A stretch of 64,000 nucleotides of DNA, taken from NCBI GenBank assembly GCA_025201365.1, contig JAIXMF010000012.1, positions 186,001-250,000 of the forward strand. The letters run 5' to 3'. The notes under the pieces were generated by a model that saw only the letters and a list, made by a program, of their open reading frames with translations, was not told the DNA's origin and ran no database searches. Source of the DNA: Syncephalis plumigaleata. Its lineage: Eukaryota > Zoopagomycota > Zoopagomycetes > Zoopagales > Piptocephalidaceae. Positions 22,806 through 36,802 of this stretch are shown here, piece after piece. The translations under genes and the position numbers were made by a program. Each line of letters begins with the position of its first letter. Position 1 is the first letter of the stretch.

Positions 22806-25800
22806 TTATACGGCAACATCACCTAGGAAACTTTCATGTGATGGTGGCTTTGAAATGTTATTAAGGAATAGACGTGCCGAATGTTTGATAATAAACTCTA
22901 CTACTGCATTCTTCGATCCCATGTCTAGGAATTCACGATCAGGATCTGTGCTTCGCATTAGTGTGGGACCAAATACGACGGCCAGATTTTTAAATGTCAT
23001 CAAATTAACATCGCTCTTTGCTTCCACTCTGTAAGATAGAAGTGATTAGTAGCTAATAAGTAATAAGTAATAGATTTGATAAACTAACTCACCTAACCAG
23101 ATGTTCACATAAAGCCTTGAGTGTCTTTTTATTGCCATTAGGCAGTTGACCAATGATACTTGTCATCACTTTAATACGCTCATCTTCCGATGTCAAATCT
23201 ATTACGAATCATCAGTATAGTATACTAGACTATTGCTACATTACAATAATGTTCATCTCATACTTACCCATAACATCAATGAATTTCGGGTAGAGTTCAT
23301 AGGTGAGCAATGGATCGGGTAGTTCACGTAGGTAAAGTTTAAGTACACTGGTAATGGAGGCAATATCATTGAACTCGTCATTATCTATCAGATTAGGAAT
23401 TTCTCCTTTGCTCAAATAGACCATGATGCCACGCAATTGTGAATTGGGACCAGTTTTACGGTAGATACCCTCAAGATCCATACCTATATAATAATGGTAA
23501 GGGGAAAGAAGAGTAGCAATTAGTTAGGCGTACTAGAATATCAATTACAAGTTGACTTACCGCGTGCTTCTACGGCTTCAATGCATCGTTCCACTAATAG
23601 CGGAACCGTTCTATCCTCTAAGTCTAATTGTCGTTGTAGATCATTGCCTATCATAGCAACTAATCAAATAATATGGTTAATCACTAGGTTATTGTATAAT
23701 AATAATAATAGTATACGTACCTTTAGGTAAAGCAAATGGATTGCTGGCCTCCTCTTCAATGGCACCCGGACAGGTACGAGCTGCAAATGCTGCACATTTA
23801 GAGTGAGCATGATAGCCACATACTATTTATAAGCATGAATGAATATGATTAGTTCGTCTCTTTCTACCTATACAAATGATTAATACCGCTAATTACCTTG
23901 ACAGCGTACTTCCTGGACACCCCATAGATTCTCGGCACAATGGTCACATTTAATAGGTCGCAAGTATTTGTGCTGTACAAATGAATGAGGTTGTGAACCA
24001 GTTTTCGATCGTGGTTCATCGAATGCTATTTGAATAAACAAACAAACAACCAGATAAATAGAAAAAGACAACAACGTATACGAGTAGATTAGTATATATA
24101 CAGACATATTATGCAGCAATACTAACTATTGATACTACTTACATTTTATAGAGGCACTATCTGTGTCGGCACTATTATTTTGAGTGGTATTTACATTCAG
24201 ATTACCACTACCATTATTCGCAGTATTATGCCGTTGATGTTACTGCCACTAATACTGTTACTATGATGATGGTGATGTCCTGTTCCACTTGATGTGACAT
24301 TAACCTTACTAAGAGGTACGGGACCTGCAATACCATTACCACTATTATTGCTACCACCATTGTTCGTGGTAGTGACCGAGTAGTTAATGGGTTGAGCCTT
24401 CTGGATCTTGAACGCTGTACGTGCCCACTTGAACTTCTTGCCCATATCGGTGCTTTTACCGGTTTGTTTGTCCGAGTTCTCGGGTAAAGCAGATGAATTC
24501 GAGGAACGTGGCGGTAATACGGGTAATGGTCCCATTGCCGTATTGTATGCTGGAATGGGAGCACTGCCCTTACGCATGTGTGTAGGTGATGCCAATGCAC
24601 GATTCTTGTCGAAATCATTGTTACTCGGCAATGATGGCATATCTTTACCAATATTTATGGTGGGTGTCCATCCGCTTGGTGTATCAAGACTAGCACCTCG
24701 TGGTGGTGGACGAGAGGCACCCCCACTCATACTACTACCAACACTCTTACCACTTGATAGCTTATTAGACGTGGCACCCGATGAATGAGGTGGAATAACT
24801 AGGCCACCATCACCTGCTGAACGACTTGAACTATAAGGGGTAAAGGTGAATTCGGTGAAGTTGAATAGCTCGAGTTTTGCGCGGAGAATGAACGAGCGGA
24901 CGCAACAGGCGGTAATCCTGGTGAACTATGACTGCTCTCGTTGGTTGGACTCAATGTTATACTGCCTATTAGTATGAACGTTATGTTGTGTGTACGTATA
25001 TATGTAATTAGTTATTTTATTACTGTTATACTAATGTTTGTGTTAATAATTACCTGTATCCGCTCTAATGATTTATACATATAATGCAATAGTCAATTGT
25101 TGCTCGTCTATTATAATGTAGTAATATTTCATCACATTACTTACCCATAGTCTAATGCTGCCTCCTGTCTTAAATGACCGAGTTCCTCTATCTCTGCAGT
25201 GAGATTGTCTCGTTGTTTGGTCAGCTCATCAACTGTACTGCGCATTTCACTGCATTTTGACTGCAAAGTCCGTATGCTTCCTCTCCGTTGGCTCGCTCCT
25301 TGAGTAGCTGTGTGATGGCCTGTTGCAACACGGCAAGTTGTGCGTTGGCATGAGCGATCTTTTCTTCATGCGCCTTAGCAGCATCTGTACTAGTATCCTT
25401 GCTACTATCGGTTTCCGCACCCTTCAAGGCTACAAGCTGACGATGTACTTCCGTCAATTTGGTATATTCCATTTTCCAGTGCATCACTTCTGATTCCAAC
25501 TCTCGTCGCCGTGTGCTTTCAATGGCCAATTCGGATTTGGTGGCATTTAGCTGTTCTATGGCTTTGTCGTTGATCGCCTATTCATGGTAGATCCAATGAG
25601 GAAAGAGGTAGGCATCGTTACCAGCAAGGGTTGACAGCATTAGTAAGCACACCTAAGCAAGTAAAGAAAAAGACGAGACTTACCCTTATTCTATCAAAAC
25701 TACCATCGGATTCGGCAAGTCTTCGTTTGAGTGTTTGCAATTCTTGAACTAGCTCCTCGACATAGGCACGGGGATACGTGCTTGCCGTTGAATTGTCATT

Positions 25801-26951
25801 CTTATAGGCTGTTGCATTGGATGGCAAGTCCTTGATTGTGTGACCATTTATCTTTTTGTCTTTTTTCGTATCACTGCTAATGCTATTGATCGTTTCTGAC
25901 GATGTTTTCGGTAATGGCTTCAATTGATTTGTTCCTGGCGTCATACTAATACTAGCGCTATTGTTATTGTTATTGCTGGATGTTTTCAAATCGCCTAACG
26001 AGCGTGACTGTGTGATTTTCCCATTAATTGAATTCGGCGGTGATGCGTGTGGTTGTAACAAGGAGTGTGACTCTGTAGGGGCAGTGTTTGGCTGTGGTGT
26101 GGTACGTCTAGGCAGTTCCCCTTGAAACAATCAATATGGTTAGCCGATTATTAGCCACGCAATGGATGTTATTCATTTACCTGAAGCCGATGGAGCCGAT
26201 GGATCTGTAGATGCAGGCTAGCAATAGTAATAAACAAGTAGGATATTAGTACATAGTTGCTTATAGTATACTTGTAAATCAACTACTCATCTAGGAAACT
26301 TACCTGTGATGAAGTCGAGTTATCACGACTTACTTTCGGACGACCATGCTTCTTACGTGCACGATGACATGCTAGACACACGATACCCTAGAGTGATGAC
26401 GAGGGTAGTAAATAAGACGCATCAGTATATGATGCATTATCATACCATCAATGACAGCATACTATCATTGATTGCACTTACCTTGGATGTGTTAGCATAA
26501 GTCAAATCTTGAATTCGCTTGTCGCATTTGACACATTTGAAACAATGCGCATGATATGTATCTTTACCAGTTACGATTGCTTCGTCTGTAATGGCTTCAC
26601 CACATGCTCGACAATTGTAGGAGCAATTGGCGCATATTGGTTCATTGTCGGACAGCATCAACGAGTTTGACTCTGTCTCGATATGACTGCCGCACTTGGC
26701 ACATCGGAAACTAAATTGTTCATAATATCATCAAACAAGAGAGAACGAGAAAGAGCAAGTCAGTAAGCTATGAAGAAGAGTCACGTGGCAGTATTAGCAA
26801 GTATTAGCAGTAGCTTAACATACCATTCTAAATGCCATACACCATCACCAAGTCGAACGGCACTGCCACCTTCGATCATAAGGTTGCAGCCAAGACATAC
26901 CGCGTCGACCACATCAGGTACATGGTCCTCGGGATTAGTATTGTGATCCAT
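22806..26951 (-). CDS. LIM-C1-RhoGAP protein (Rga1/Rga2-like)
   Basis: Rho-family GTPase-activating protein that would switch off Cdc42/Rho in polarity control. Start at 26951 (MDHNTNPEDHVPDVVDAVCL). LIM 1: CLGC...WHLEC-FRCAKC...CANC. LIM 2: CRACGEAI...HAHCFKCVKC...CLACH. A Ser-rich linker and coiled coil follow (LVQELQTLKRRLAES; ELESEVMHWKMEYTKL), then a C1 zinc finger (HSFVQHKYLRPIKCDHC ... CGYHAHSKCAAFAARTC). The C-terminal RhoGAP has the arginine finger in GIYRKTG, LRELPDPLL, and NLMTFKNLAVVFGPTLMR. About a dozen short exons. Frame breaks are needed near 25280 (GAGG), 24838 (CCCC) and 24232 (GG), all in linker sequence. The domain order matches Aspergillus/Schizosaccharomyces Rga proteins. 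Confidence 0.9.
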
Positions 26952-28452
26952 TAGTAATAAGCGTAGAGAATACGAATAGTCCCGTCGCTACTATCGTCGA
27001 CGCTGACGATAGAACTCCCGTAGTAATCTATGCTTTCGTATTTAGCTACTTCATCTGAATTATTCATTAGTACTATGCTCACTTACATTATATGTATGAA
27101 CAAGAGCGTAGATAAGTGATAGTGAGGTGGAGAGTGTCGGTTGATATTGATGTAGATATTTGTAGAAAACGAAATGAAGACCCTAGTAATGGCACAGGAA
27201 GGAGAGAAAGCGAGAAAGAGAAGGAGAAAGGTAAGGAAAAGTACCGAGCGAAAGAACGAACGAACGAACAAATACTAGATTGTGGTCGCCGTGTGACAGT
27301 GCTAGAGAAGTAGCTATAAACGGTCAAAGCAACAAGATGACAGTAATTGTGCGTATGTGTGTCTGTGTATGCGTGTAATCCTTTATGCTAGCAAATATTT
27401 ATATTTATATTTAGTTCTTGTAAGCTGCAACCCTTACTGCTTATTAACTTTGCACTGCAGTGTCAATAAGTAGTAGTAGTAATAGTAATGTTAGCACTAG
27501 CACAAGGAGATGAATAGAGAATGAAATGAGGCAAGTAAAGGTTATGGGGTTGTTGTGGTTAGGAATAATAGAACGAAACGGCTATGGCGTAGTTCGTCGT
27601 GGTAGGTGGCCAAGGATAAATGCCATGAATATATCGAAATATATTCTCCGCTTAGTATCGAAATAGTGGAGAATTCATAAAGTTTGAGAACAAACGAGCC
27701 TATATGCGGCATGCGGTTGTTTAAAAGAACGAAAGACAACGGCCTTACGAACTTGAAGCTTGCTTGCTTGCTACATCAATGATCAAGGAGACAAAGCTAT
27801 ATCCCCTAGCTATATGGCTAGTTATACGACTATGGTTACGCAGTAAGGTGTTGTAGCCATGTTTGGCATTGATGTTTTGTAATAGGATGACCCTAGTTAG
27901 AGGCAAGTTTCTATAACAATCAGTATGGAGTCACTACTACTAGTAGAAAGCGTTCATCGAAAGAGAGTATACGATATATGTATGGTGGATGTTTAGCATT
28001 TGCATGATATATGGTAATGATTTTCTTTCAAAATATACATTGTTTTGGTAATGCTGTTTCAGTAACCCTACATGATAGTAGTAATCTACATTGATATACT
28101 AACAGGGAGAGCAAGGAATACGGGTCATTTCATAGTGATTCAGTTTTATTACACAGGAAATAGTCAGCATGGAAATAAGGCGTATACATATCAATTTACC
28201 TGTCATACTTTAGATTCAAGTCGTTGTCAAGAACTCAACTAGTCATTACTACATCAACATATTGATATGTATGTTCAATGATTGTATAGTCACATCTAGT
28301 TATAAATGACGGGGTACATCCACATATATATATTCTTTATCTCGTATACATCTTTGTTGAATAAACCAGTTAATCTTTACACTCATTAATAATGATTAGA
28401 GCATGTAGTGCACGAATTGTATTACTTTATTATTACAGTGTTTTCTTTATTT
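26952..28452. other. Intergenic region, 1.5 kb
   Basis: Promoter side of the RhoGAP gene and 3' side of the APC7-like gene. Contains a purine-rich stretch near 27200-27260 (GAAAGCGAGAAAGAGAAGG) and otherwise AT-rich sequence. Short minus-strand open frames here are translations of these biased tracts. No gene or RNA element seen. Confidence 0.5.
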
Positions 28453-31193
28453 CTAAAAGAATGGCGGGTCATCTAGTAGGCTGTCATCATAGTGAAATGG
28501 TGACGTTGAGAACTGATCACCCTCGTTGACTCGTCTTCTATCATCGTCCATGTGACCACGATCTACTCGTAGCATACCATGTCCAACTGAACTATCTAGT
28601 ATATCCTCTTCTTCCTCTTCTCCTTCTTCACCATGTTCATTTAACACATCCATTGGTAGATTGTCCTGACGTGGTAATAATCCCTCAACTTCTGCCTTTC
28701 CTTTTTGTGCTTCTGTGCTATTTGGATCAAGACTAGATATCGAGTATTAAATGGTGTAATCAAGAAGAACACATTCTACCATACTAGTATTAATATCACC
28801 TTAATGCAATATTATAATGCTCTAATGCGTTAATATAGTCTCCTAATAATAAATATAATTCACCGAGATTACAATGCATAATTCATTATTATGCATCGGT
28901 AGTCGTTTCTTTAATCTAAACAACAACAGCAACAGCATAATTAGTATAGACATATCAGTATTTCATTGATTACTTACTCTACTACTGCTTCATCATATTT
29001 CCCCTCTTTGACAAGAATCCTTTGTAAGGCACGTAGAGCACTCATACTAGCTGGATCTATCTTGAATGCTCGTTCAATCAATTCTTTAGGCTGTAATGAT
29101 ATCAATAAATATGTTATACGTTTCTTTTCTTTTCTTTTCTTATCCCAGTACCGACCTTGTCCATTTGATCCTGCGTATGACTGTATACATTGGCCACTAG
29201 ACTGAGTACAATGGCATTATTGGGCATTCGTTCTAATGCCTCTTCGGCAAGAAATTCAGCCGCTTGTAGATTGCCTTGTTGTATGTGTAGATCGAACAGT
29301 CCTATGACACGTGGATTCGTTTGTTATTCGTTACTCATTACTCATTGCTCGTTACCTTGATAAACATATGGATCTCTACTGTACTGATAGGCTACGCGGA
29401 ATTCTTTAAACGATTCGTGTAGTCGATTTGTTAATCGTAATATAGTAGCTATTACAATGATAAGCATTCCAATTACTATTAAATATCCTGAACTATCCTA
29501 TACAATACCTTTGATGTAGTGTGCTTCCGCGTGTTGTCGATCCAATGCCAATGCCTTATCATATCCATTCATTCAGTTCAATTGTATTGTTCATTACTAT
29601 GATACCATCACTTACTCGATCGGTTAGCATAAGTGCACGATCCGGTTGATTGCGACATTGACAGTATACGGCCATGGCAACCCATGGTTCAGGTCGAAAT
29701 TCGTTAATATTCATTAGATCCTCTGCCATACTGCAATATCATCATAGTGTTACTATATATATATATATATCGATCATACACTGTCTACGTAGCGTAGTTT
29801 TATCCTATACGAGTTAACTTACCGATTCAATAATAGCATATTGCCTTGTCCACGAATTAGTCCTGCAAATCGATCCATACTCTCGACCACTTTGGCATCA
29901 AGTGTTCGTACCTATTATCATCATCATTATCGATAGAGTATTAGCAAACATTTAGATGACATGAATATACATCATGCTGCCTATACACCACCTACAGCCA
30001 TAAAACTATTATAAGCATTGAGTGTGTCGCCTAGGTTTACTTGACAATTAGCTATCTTCAATCCTAAATGTGTATTCTTGGGATAACGCTGCTCCAGTGC
30101 ACGGTATAGTTTCAGTGCACCTGTACAAAACGAGAAAGTAAGTGACATGCATAGCAAGCACAATGAATACACGTCTGCTCACCTTGATAATTATTCATGT
30201 TATAGCTATTCTCTGCTCTGATATAAGCGGCTATCCAACGAAGTATATCATCATTAACATCCACTAGTGAGTGTCCATTATCCTTGGCCGCCATATTCAA
30301 CGCAGACATTTGAATGAATTTGTTCACTTTAGTCAAGGAAACACCGAGACCGATCAATGCGGTGGCAGCCTCAATGGCAAATGGTTGCTCTCTAATTATA
30401 TCATAAGTCAATATTGCTCTTACATCATCGACCATGTTGATTTATCGTATTTAATTAGCAAATTGAACTACTTACTTTAGAATAGTTACATAACAGTCTG
30501 TTGCAGCACTATAGAATAAATCATCATCAGTTATCGGCAATCTACATTCCTAGTTATGCATCATTAACCTACTCGAAATTCCCTTGTAATTGATAGACCT
30601 TAGCAAGTAAGCGCCATACACTTAGTGTCCTTCTATCTCTGGCCAGACCCTCTAGCTTGTTTATTTACTAATCGCATTAGAATGTACATATACAGCATTG
30701 TATTACTATGATCATCTGCATACCTTGAGTCGTGCTGTTTCCCAATCATTTACTTTTAGACAACATTCAGCATACTCGATACATATCGTTATGTCCAGAT
30801 CATCAATGGTGGTAATTTTAAATCGCTGTATTATCTGTTGATGATGTAATGCTTTGTCAAAATATCCCTATATAACAAGTAGTATGTTTGCAATGAATTT
30901 CATATATATATATATATTGATAACGGCATATATATGCAGCGACTTCTTACCATAGCACGTCGATATTCGTTATGATGCACTAGACAACGTGCAAACAGTA
31001 GTAACGCTTCAACATAGGTCGATGAATTATTGGTCGTCGTAGATCGCTGCAGCTCCGATAGTAACATACCAGTCTAGCATAGAATGTTACGATGATTCCT
31101 GCGACATTCGTTATTTATTCACCAGCAACTTACCATTAGTTGTGCCGATGATACTAACGACTGGCTAAAGAGTAGCTGAGCCTGTTCTAGCAT
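28453..31193 (-). CDS. APC7-like TPR subunit of the anaphase-promoting complex
   Basis: Tetratricopeptide protein of about 12-15 small exons. It starts MLEQAQLLFSQSLVSSAQLM at 31193 and ends in an acidic, disordered tail (EEGEEEEEDILDSS ... LLDDPPFF) at 28453. Characteristic stretches are NMAAKDNGHSLVDVNDDILR, IAAYIRAENSYNMNNYQGAL, LYRALEQRYPKNTHLGLKIA, AEDLMNINEFRPEPWVAMAV, YCQCRNQPDRALMLTDRALA and HAEAHYIKG, which follow animal and plant APC7 closely. In the cell it would act as a scaffold TPR arm of APC/C. Exons and introns interleave regularly, most introns 45-80 bases. Exact exon ends were not all worked out. A CDC16/CDC27 paralog is the main alternative. Divergent from TyrRS. Confidence 0.72.
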
Positions 31194-31596
31194 GGTATAT
31201 CTGTAATCGTGGATATATGCAGTGTTACTAGTAAGCAATATTGTAGTGTACCTTTATAGATGTGAGAATAAACACTGTTAACAAAAAAGAGCGTAGACGC
31301 GAGTGAGTGCACCACTAATAAGAGTTGATGTGTGAGTAATTTTTGTTTAGTAATTAAAAAACAACAACACGCCAATGTTGATATTGATGATGATGATGAT
31401 GAGATGGAAATTGATCTCGTTAAGATGTCCGATTTTTTACCATCTCACATCGTACATTTATTTCTTTATCCTTTCTTCCTTTACTACTCACATACAGCTA
31501 CCCTGTTGTGATTTCAAACCTATTTAACGTAAGTAACACCGTATTGTGGTGATCTATTAGTCTAGTAGATATGTATACTTACGTGTTTATGTTAGC
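31194..31596. promoter_or_regulatory. Divergent promoter region of APC7-like and TyrRS genes
   Basis: About 400 bases between the two ATGs. On the TyrRS side there is a pyrimidine-rich run (31448-31510) and GTAAGT near 31529 with TTAG just before the TyrRS ATG, which suggests a 5'-UTR intron. Confidence 0.45.
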
Positions 31597-32921
31597 ATGG
31601 CACTATTGACACCGGAAGAGAAGCTACACATTATCACCCGTAATCTTCAGGAGGTTATCGGTGAAGCGGAAATCCTCAAGGTTCTTCAAGAGCGTGATCT
31701 CAAGTTGTACTGGGGCACTGCTCCTACAGGTCGTCCACACATTGGCTATTGTGTTCCAATGGTGAAGATTGCCGATTTCCTTAGTGCTGGCTGTGAGGTA
31801 AGCAGTTTGTTTATTTCTTTGCATATCATGTATATGAATAGTGAGAACAACGCGTTCATCTATATATACATATAGCAGCAATAGCAGCTAATGCGTATAT
31901 TTGCATTCAACGATTAGGTTACCATTTTATTGGCCGATATCCATGCTTTCCTAGATAACTTGAAGGCACCAATCGATCAAGTTACTCATCGAACAAACTA
32001 TTACGCCGAGGTCATTAAGGCATTGCTACGTTCAATCGGTGTGCCCATTGAGAAGTTAAAATTTGTCGTAGGTAGCGAGTATCAAAAGTCGGCCGACTAC
32101 ATTATGAACATCTACAAGTTGTGCGCGTTCATCACGGAACACGACGCTAAGAAGGCCGGTGCCGAGGTCGTCAAACAGGTGGATAACCCATTGCTAAGCG
32201 GTCTGCTCTACCCGGGTTTACAGGCACTCGATGAGGAACATCTCGGTGTGGACGCGCAATTCGGCGGTGTCGACCAGCGTAAAATCTTCATGCTAGCCGA
32301 GAAATACCTGCCTCATCTCGGTTATCGTAAACGTGCACATCTTATGAATCCAATGGTACCCGGTCTATCCGGTTCCAAGATGAGTGCCTCGGATGTCAAT
32401 AGCAAGATCGATCTACTAGATGATCCAAAGGCCGTGGAGAAGAAGGTGAAGCAAGCCTTCTGCGAAGAGGGTAATGTAGAGAACAATGGTGTACTCGCCT
32501 TTATTCGTCATGTCCTCTTCCCCATTAGCTCGTTGAAGAAGGAGGGTAGCACAGGCCAGGGTCGCTTCATCATTCGTCGCCCAGAGCAATGGGGTGGCGA
32601 TCAAGAGTTCTCCAACTATGAGGCATTAGAAGTGGAATTTGCCGCACGTAACATACATCCGGTGATTTGAAGAAGAGTGCCGTAGTAGCACTAAACGAGC
32701 TATTGGCACCGATTCGCGAACAGTTTGCCACCGAGGAGATGCAACAATTGATCAATTTGGCCTATCCACCAGAGGTAAAACCGGTCAAGAAGCAAAAGGA
32801 GAAGAAGAAGCATAATCGTCGTCCGGAGGATGTCGCGGCTGCCACCACCAGTGATAAAGCATCCACCTCGGGAGAACAACAAATTACAGAACAGCTAGCA
32901 CAGACTTCCCTTCAATCTTGA
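31597..32921 (+). CDS. Tyrosyl-tRNA synthetase, cytosolic
   Basis: Class I synthetase charging tRNA-Tyr. Exon 1 31597-31797, intron 31798-31917, then exon 2. The HIGH-type motif is GRPHIGY ([20 protein letters not shown]) and the KMSKS motif is [43 protein letters not shown] and [20 protein letters not shown] match eukaryotic/archaeal TyrRS. A short basic Lys-rich tail ([12 protein letters not shown]) replaces the EMAP-II domain of animals, as in fungi. A one-base frame break near 32660 (CCGG where CCGGG would give NIHPGDLKKSA) splits the last quarter into another frame ending at 32921. Since the gene is essential, this is most likely a sequence error. Confidence 0.93.
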
Positions 32922-33219
32922 GTCCATTCGTTGAATAGAGTAAATAAACTCATTAGCTTTAATGCAATGACTATGTCAATATCATTCATATATAGATAGA
33001 AATAAGCATAGAAAACGCTATCGATTTATTACAGGTAATAATTATAGAATAGATAGATAGATGGATAGATATTATAGTAGTTTTGTTTTAAATCATGAAT
33101 GAAGGAAAGAATCGAATCGAGAGCAGTTTAGCTTTTATATATATTTGCTATGTTTTGTTTTGTTTGTTCTGTTTAACTAGTAAATCATTTTTAAGCGTAT
33201 AATATTGTGTTATACATCA
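32922..33219. other. Convergent 3' intergenic region
   Basis: AT-rich with AGATAGATAGATGGATAGAT repeat near 33052-33070 and a TTTTGTTTTGTTTG run near 33152. An AATAAA-like signal lies near 32942. No gene seen. Confidence 0.4.
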
Positions 33220-35228
33220 TTAAGAAGTAGTAGGAGTAGGAGTAGATACAACATGAATACCCACAGAAGCATCAACACCAAGCCAACGTCTTAGTAGTGA
33301 TATGACACGCTGTGCACGTCGTGTATCTCTCGATTTGAATCGAGTAGACAATGTCAATAGCGTACATCCTTGATCGGTATTAATCACAGATGCTTTATAC
33401 TATAATGTACATACATGTATAATTAGTAAATCATTAGTATTATACTAATAGTGCTCTCTTATACTTACCACAAAGCTCCATAGAACACGATCATTCGGTG
33501 GTGAGGCAATCCTAGTAGGGCTAGGATGATTTCACCCCAGATAGAAGCTAGCATACCAAGATCCGACGAGTTAAATTGTAATATCCATTGTTCGCCTCCT
33601 TCAGTTGATAGAACAGTAGAGTCGCTACATTCATTTCATGTTCACTATCATGTACCGCTGAGAATGACCAAGTACAACGAGGTGTAGTGAAATCGATAGC
33701 ACTAATCTTGCCCCAATATCTAAAGAAATCCTCATGACAATTTAACCTACATACAGTGGACCATGATGATGCAGACGATGATGCAGATGATGTAGATGTA
33801 GAATGAGCTACTAGTGTGTGTAACTCCCATGTCCATAGAAATGCACCACCACTTGTTGTACACGTTTCCTCTTCATCTTCTGCATCTAATACATCTAATG
33901 ATGATGCATAATAGCGAGATCCATCCATCGATGCAGGCGAGTGACAAATGAAATCATTCGAGATGATAGGCGAACCAATAGGTGATGATGTCATTGTCAT
34001 TTGACCAGATGATATCAATGAGTAACGACGTGCAGTACTAGTCCATCGACGAGACATTTGATCTACAGACACTGATCGACGTATACTACTCGTATTACTA
34101 GTGGTTGATGCAGTATTGCTAGATGTATGTGATATTGCTTGTTCATTCTCTTTATCTTGACTATTTAAATAAGATAACTTCTCCTTACGAATACTATTAG
34201 ATCCTTGTTGATGTGACCAGTCAACTTTGTTCAGCAAATGATTTTGTTGCATCAACAATGATAAATACGCATCTTTGTCAGACTGCTTGTTATTATCATC
34301 TAATGAAGTGATACTTGATTTACGATTACTATTTGCCATTAGATAGTTGTCTACTATAGATGGTCGTTGATCCATATGTACCGATACAGATCTTACAATA
34401 CTGCGTCGTTTAATGGAGTGACGACGATGATCTTGTTTGTTCATTTGCTTATTCATCATCATTAGTAGATTATCTCTTCGTGGTTGACGTGTTTCCCGTG
34501 GTAATTCAATAACAATCGAGGAACTATTAGAGGTTGTAGTTCCTGGTGCCAGTCGAAAGAACACATCCAACCAATTGGCCATAGAGGTAATGGCATGTTC
34601 AAGTGTACGTATATCCAATTCCAATGTTATCAGAATTACTGCTACGGCAAGTAAGAATAATGCCACTGCCAACCAACGTAAATGAATAGACACGACAGGT
34701 GGTGTATCCAATAGATGATTGGTCATCAAGTGTAAATGATGAAACTGCGGATCATGTGCCAAGAAATGCCATTCTATGAAATACGTAAATATATAATTAG
34801 TATATTATTATTATTATTAGTCAATGCACAGACGATCATTATAATAAATAAATAAATAAATAAACATTATCTATCTATTTAATAATAATACACTCATTCT
34901 TTATCTCAAATATCTACTTGTAATACTTACGTGTAACTGATGATCCTACAAAAAGTGGTAGAACTCCCAGTGAGATAGTTGTAAATGGTAGTAATAATAC
35001 TAAATGAACTGGTCCATCCATGGTTGTATTCAACTCTGCTTTAGTAGAACGACTAGTTACTGCTGATACTGCTGCTGTTCTCTTATTCACGCCACTCATA
35101 GTTATTGGTGGTAATGCCGTTGCTGTTCCTGTTGTCTCTCGTGCAAGTGTTTCCGCTACTATTGAAGAAGAAGAAGAAGAAGAAGACGAATATTCATGGC
35201 ATTCCCAATGTCGTCCCATCCCACTCAT
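33220..35228 (-). CDS. Membrane protein of unknown function, Ser-rich
   Basis: Exons 35228-34931, 34773-33469 and 33399-33220. The N-terminus has a poly-Ser run, then two helices about 50 residues apart (HLVLLLPFTTISLGVLPLFV and LRWLAVALFLLAVAVILITL). A long Ser/Asn/Arg-rich soluble middle follows, with RRSVSVDQMSRR and repeated RRxS sites that could be kinase targets. The C-terminal part looks folded (FFRYWGKISAIDFTTPRCTW; RVLWSFVYKASVINTDQG; RRAQRVISLLRRWLGVD). Frame breaks near 33627 and 33515 are needed to join the C-terminal pieces. I do not recognise the family. The conserved-looking C-terminus and small N-terminal double helix suggest an endomembrane protein, unproven. Confidence 0.55.
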
Positions 35229-36532
35229 ACACAAACAATAAAGTCTTTTCCTTTTCTTTTCTTCTTCGTATAACGTGTATAATTTAGTGCAACCTACAAC
35301 AAATAGACTAATGTCGTGTGGTCGTCGTTACAATAAATAAATAAAAGAGAAAGAGATAAAGAAAGATACAGTAGAAGGTTAGTAAGTAGGAATGTGCAAA
35401 TAAAACTATATAAAACAAAGGCTAAAAAAGGAGTTGGCGCGCACGCGTGTTGCATGCATGTGAATGATGAAGAAATCGATATCTATTCATCATTCTCTTA
35501 TGCCTTTATGTTTTTATATTCCTTTTTCTTCACTTTCTTACTCTCTAACAAATCTAGTTCATCTTACACGTGTACTTCATGTTACAGAGAGTGAATGATG
35601 CTAGTACTTCTATTAACAGATAGAATAGAGGAACTAGCATCATTATCATCATCATTGTCACTATCAATATCATCATGCGTAACCCATCATTGTTCTACAA
35701 AGGGCGTGTATTGTATGGATGATGGTTACACGGTACACTATCCATGACCGATGTTCTCGTTTCCACCATGATGAATATATCAATGTATATCATTATTACA
35801 TCATTATATTTATACGCCTATAGTATGTATGTATGTCATCATTATCATTGTAACTTACCCTTAATAATTGCTATGCTTGTAATGGTATAATCAGATAGGG
35901 AAACAATAATAAAGGGATAATGCTTTAGTGAATGGGAGATACCTAATATTTAATAAGGAAAAGTTCAAAAGAGGAGCAGGAACAGGGAAAGAATAAAGAA
36001 AGAGAGAAGAGAGAGAGAAGAGGAGAGAGAAACGGTTCTTGTTTGGAATGAAACATGCTCATATCACTATCAGTATTTATAATAGCCATTGTAGTGATAT
36101 TGATTCGGACTTGTCTGACAATTCGTTACTATATTCTAACCAGTGAGATGTTTCATGTCATCCATGTCTAATCTATCTAGTATACCATTTCTAGACAGAG
36201 CTAGAAAATGATAAGCATACATTTATGTGCTTGCTACTACTTAAAAGATGATCATATAATCGGAATGAGAAAAGAGGATAAGCATTGAGTTCTAATTGTT
36301 ATCGGAATAATGATAAGCGACATTTTGCTAATCCATTCATTGACTTGTCTACTACTCATATCAAATATTAAAAGGTGAGTGAAATAATGTCACCACTCGC
36401 ATGTCACAGACCTCAAACAACTTGTTGCAGCAATCTAATAATAATTATAGTAAGTAAAATGTTGTATCCATTGTTTCAACATAACCCTTAAACAACTTGT
36501 ACTGCCAAGCATTATTAAATGATACAGTTCCA
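35229..36532. other. Intergenic region, 1.3 kb, up to the inverted repeat
   Basis: AT-rich, with a purine-rich stretch near 35975-36035 (AGAGAGAAGAGAGAGAGAAG). No convincing exon. The inverted repeat starts at 36533 without any obvious change in composition. Confidence 0.45.
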
Positions 36533-36555
36533 ATGAGATACATGATTTGTATGTA

Positions 36556-36802
36556 CAGGGTTTTTCCAACCGATTAACACAGTTAGTCATTACTTTTGCC
36601 GTATATTAATAAGTAGATTTGCACAATTGTTAACACCGTTGTCACCATAGAAATGCCAATTGATATAGCATGATAATAATAACAATTCAGTATTAGTAAT
36701 GGATCCTTCATTGATAGCGATAATTATCATCATCAATTCTATAAGGTAGACAATACAAATGTACTAGTATAGTTGGATATTGCCATGTCATGTACCTACA
36801 AG
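36556..36802. mobile_element. MITE terminus at left outer end of the inverted repeat
   Basis: TA-flanked CAGGGTTTTTCCAACCGATT start, matching one half of the 10626-11116 element up to the CTACTTGTAGG (reverse-complement) boundary. Only this half is present. The inverted repeat extends 23 bases further outward, including the TA. Confidence 0.65.
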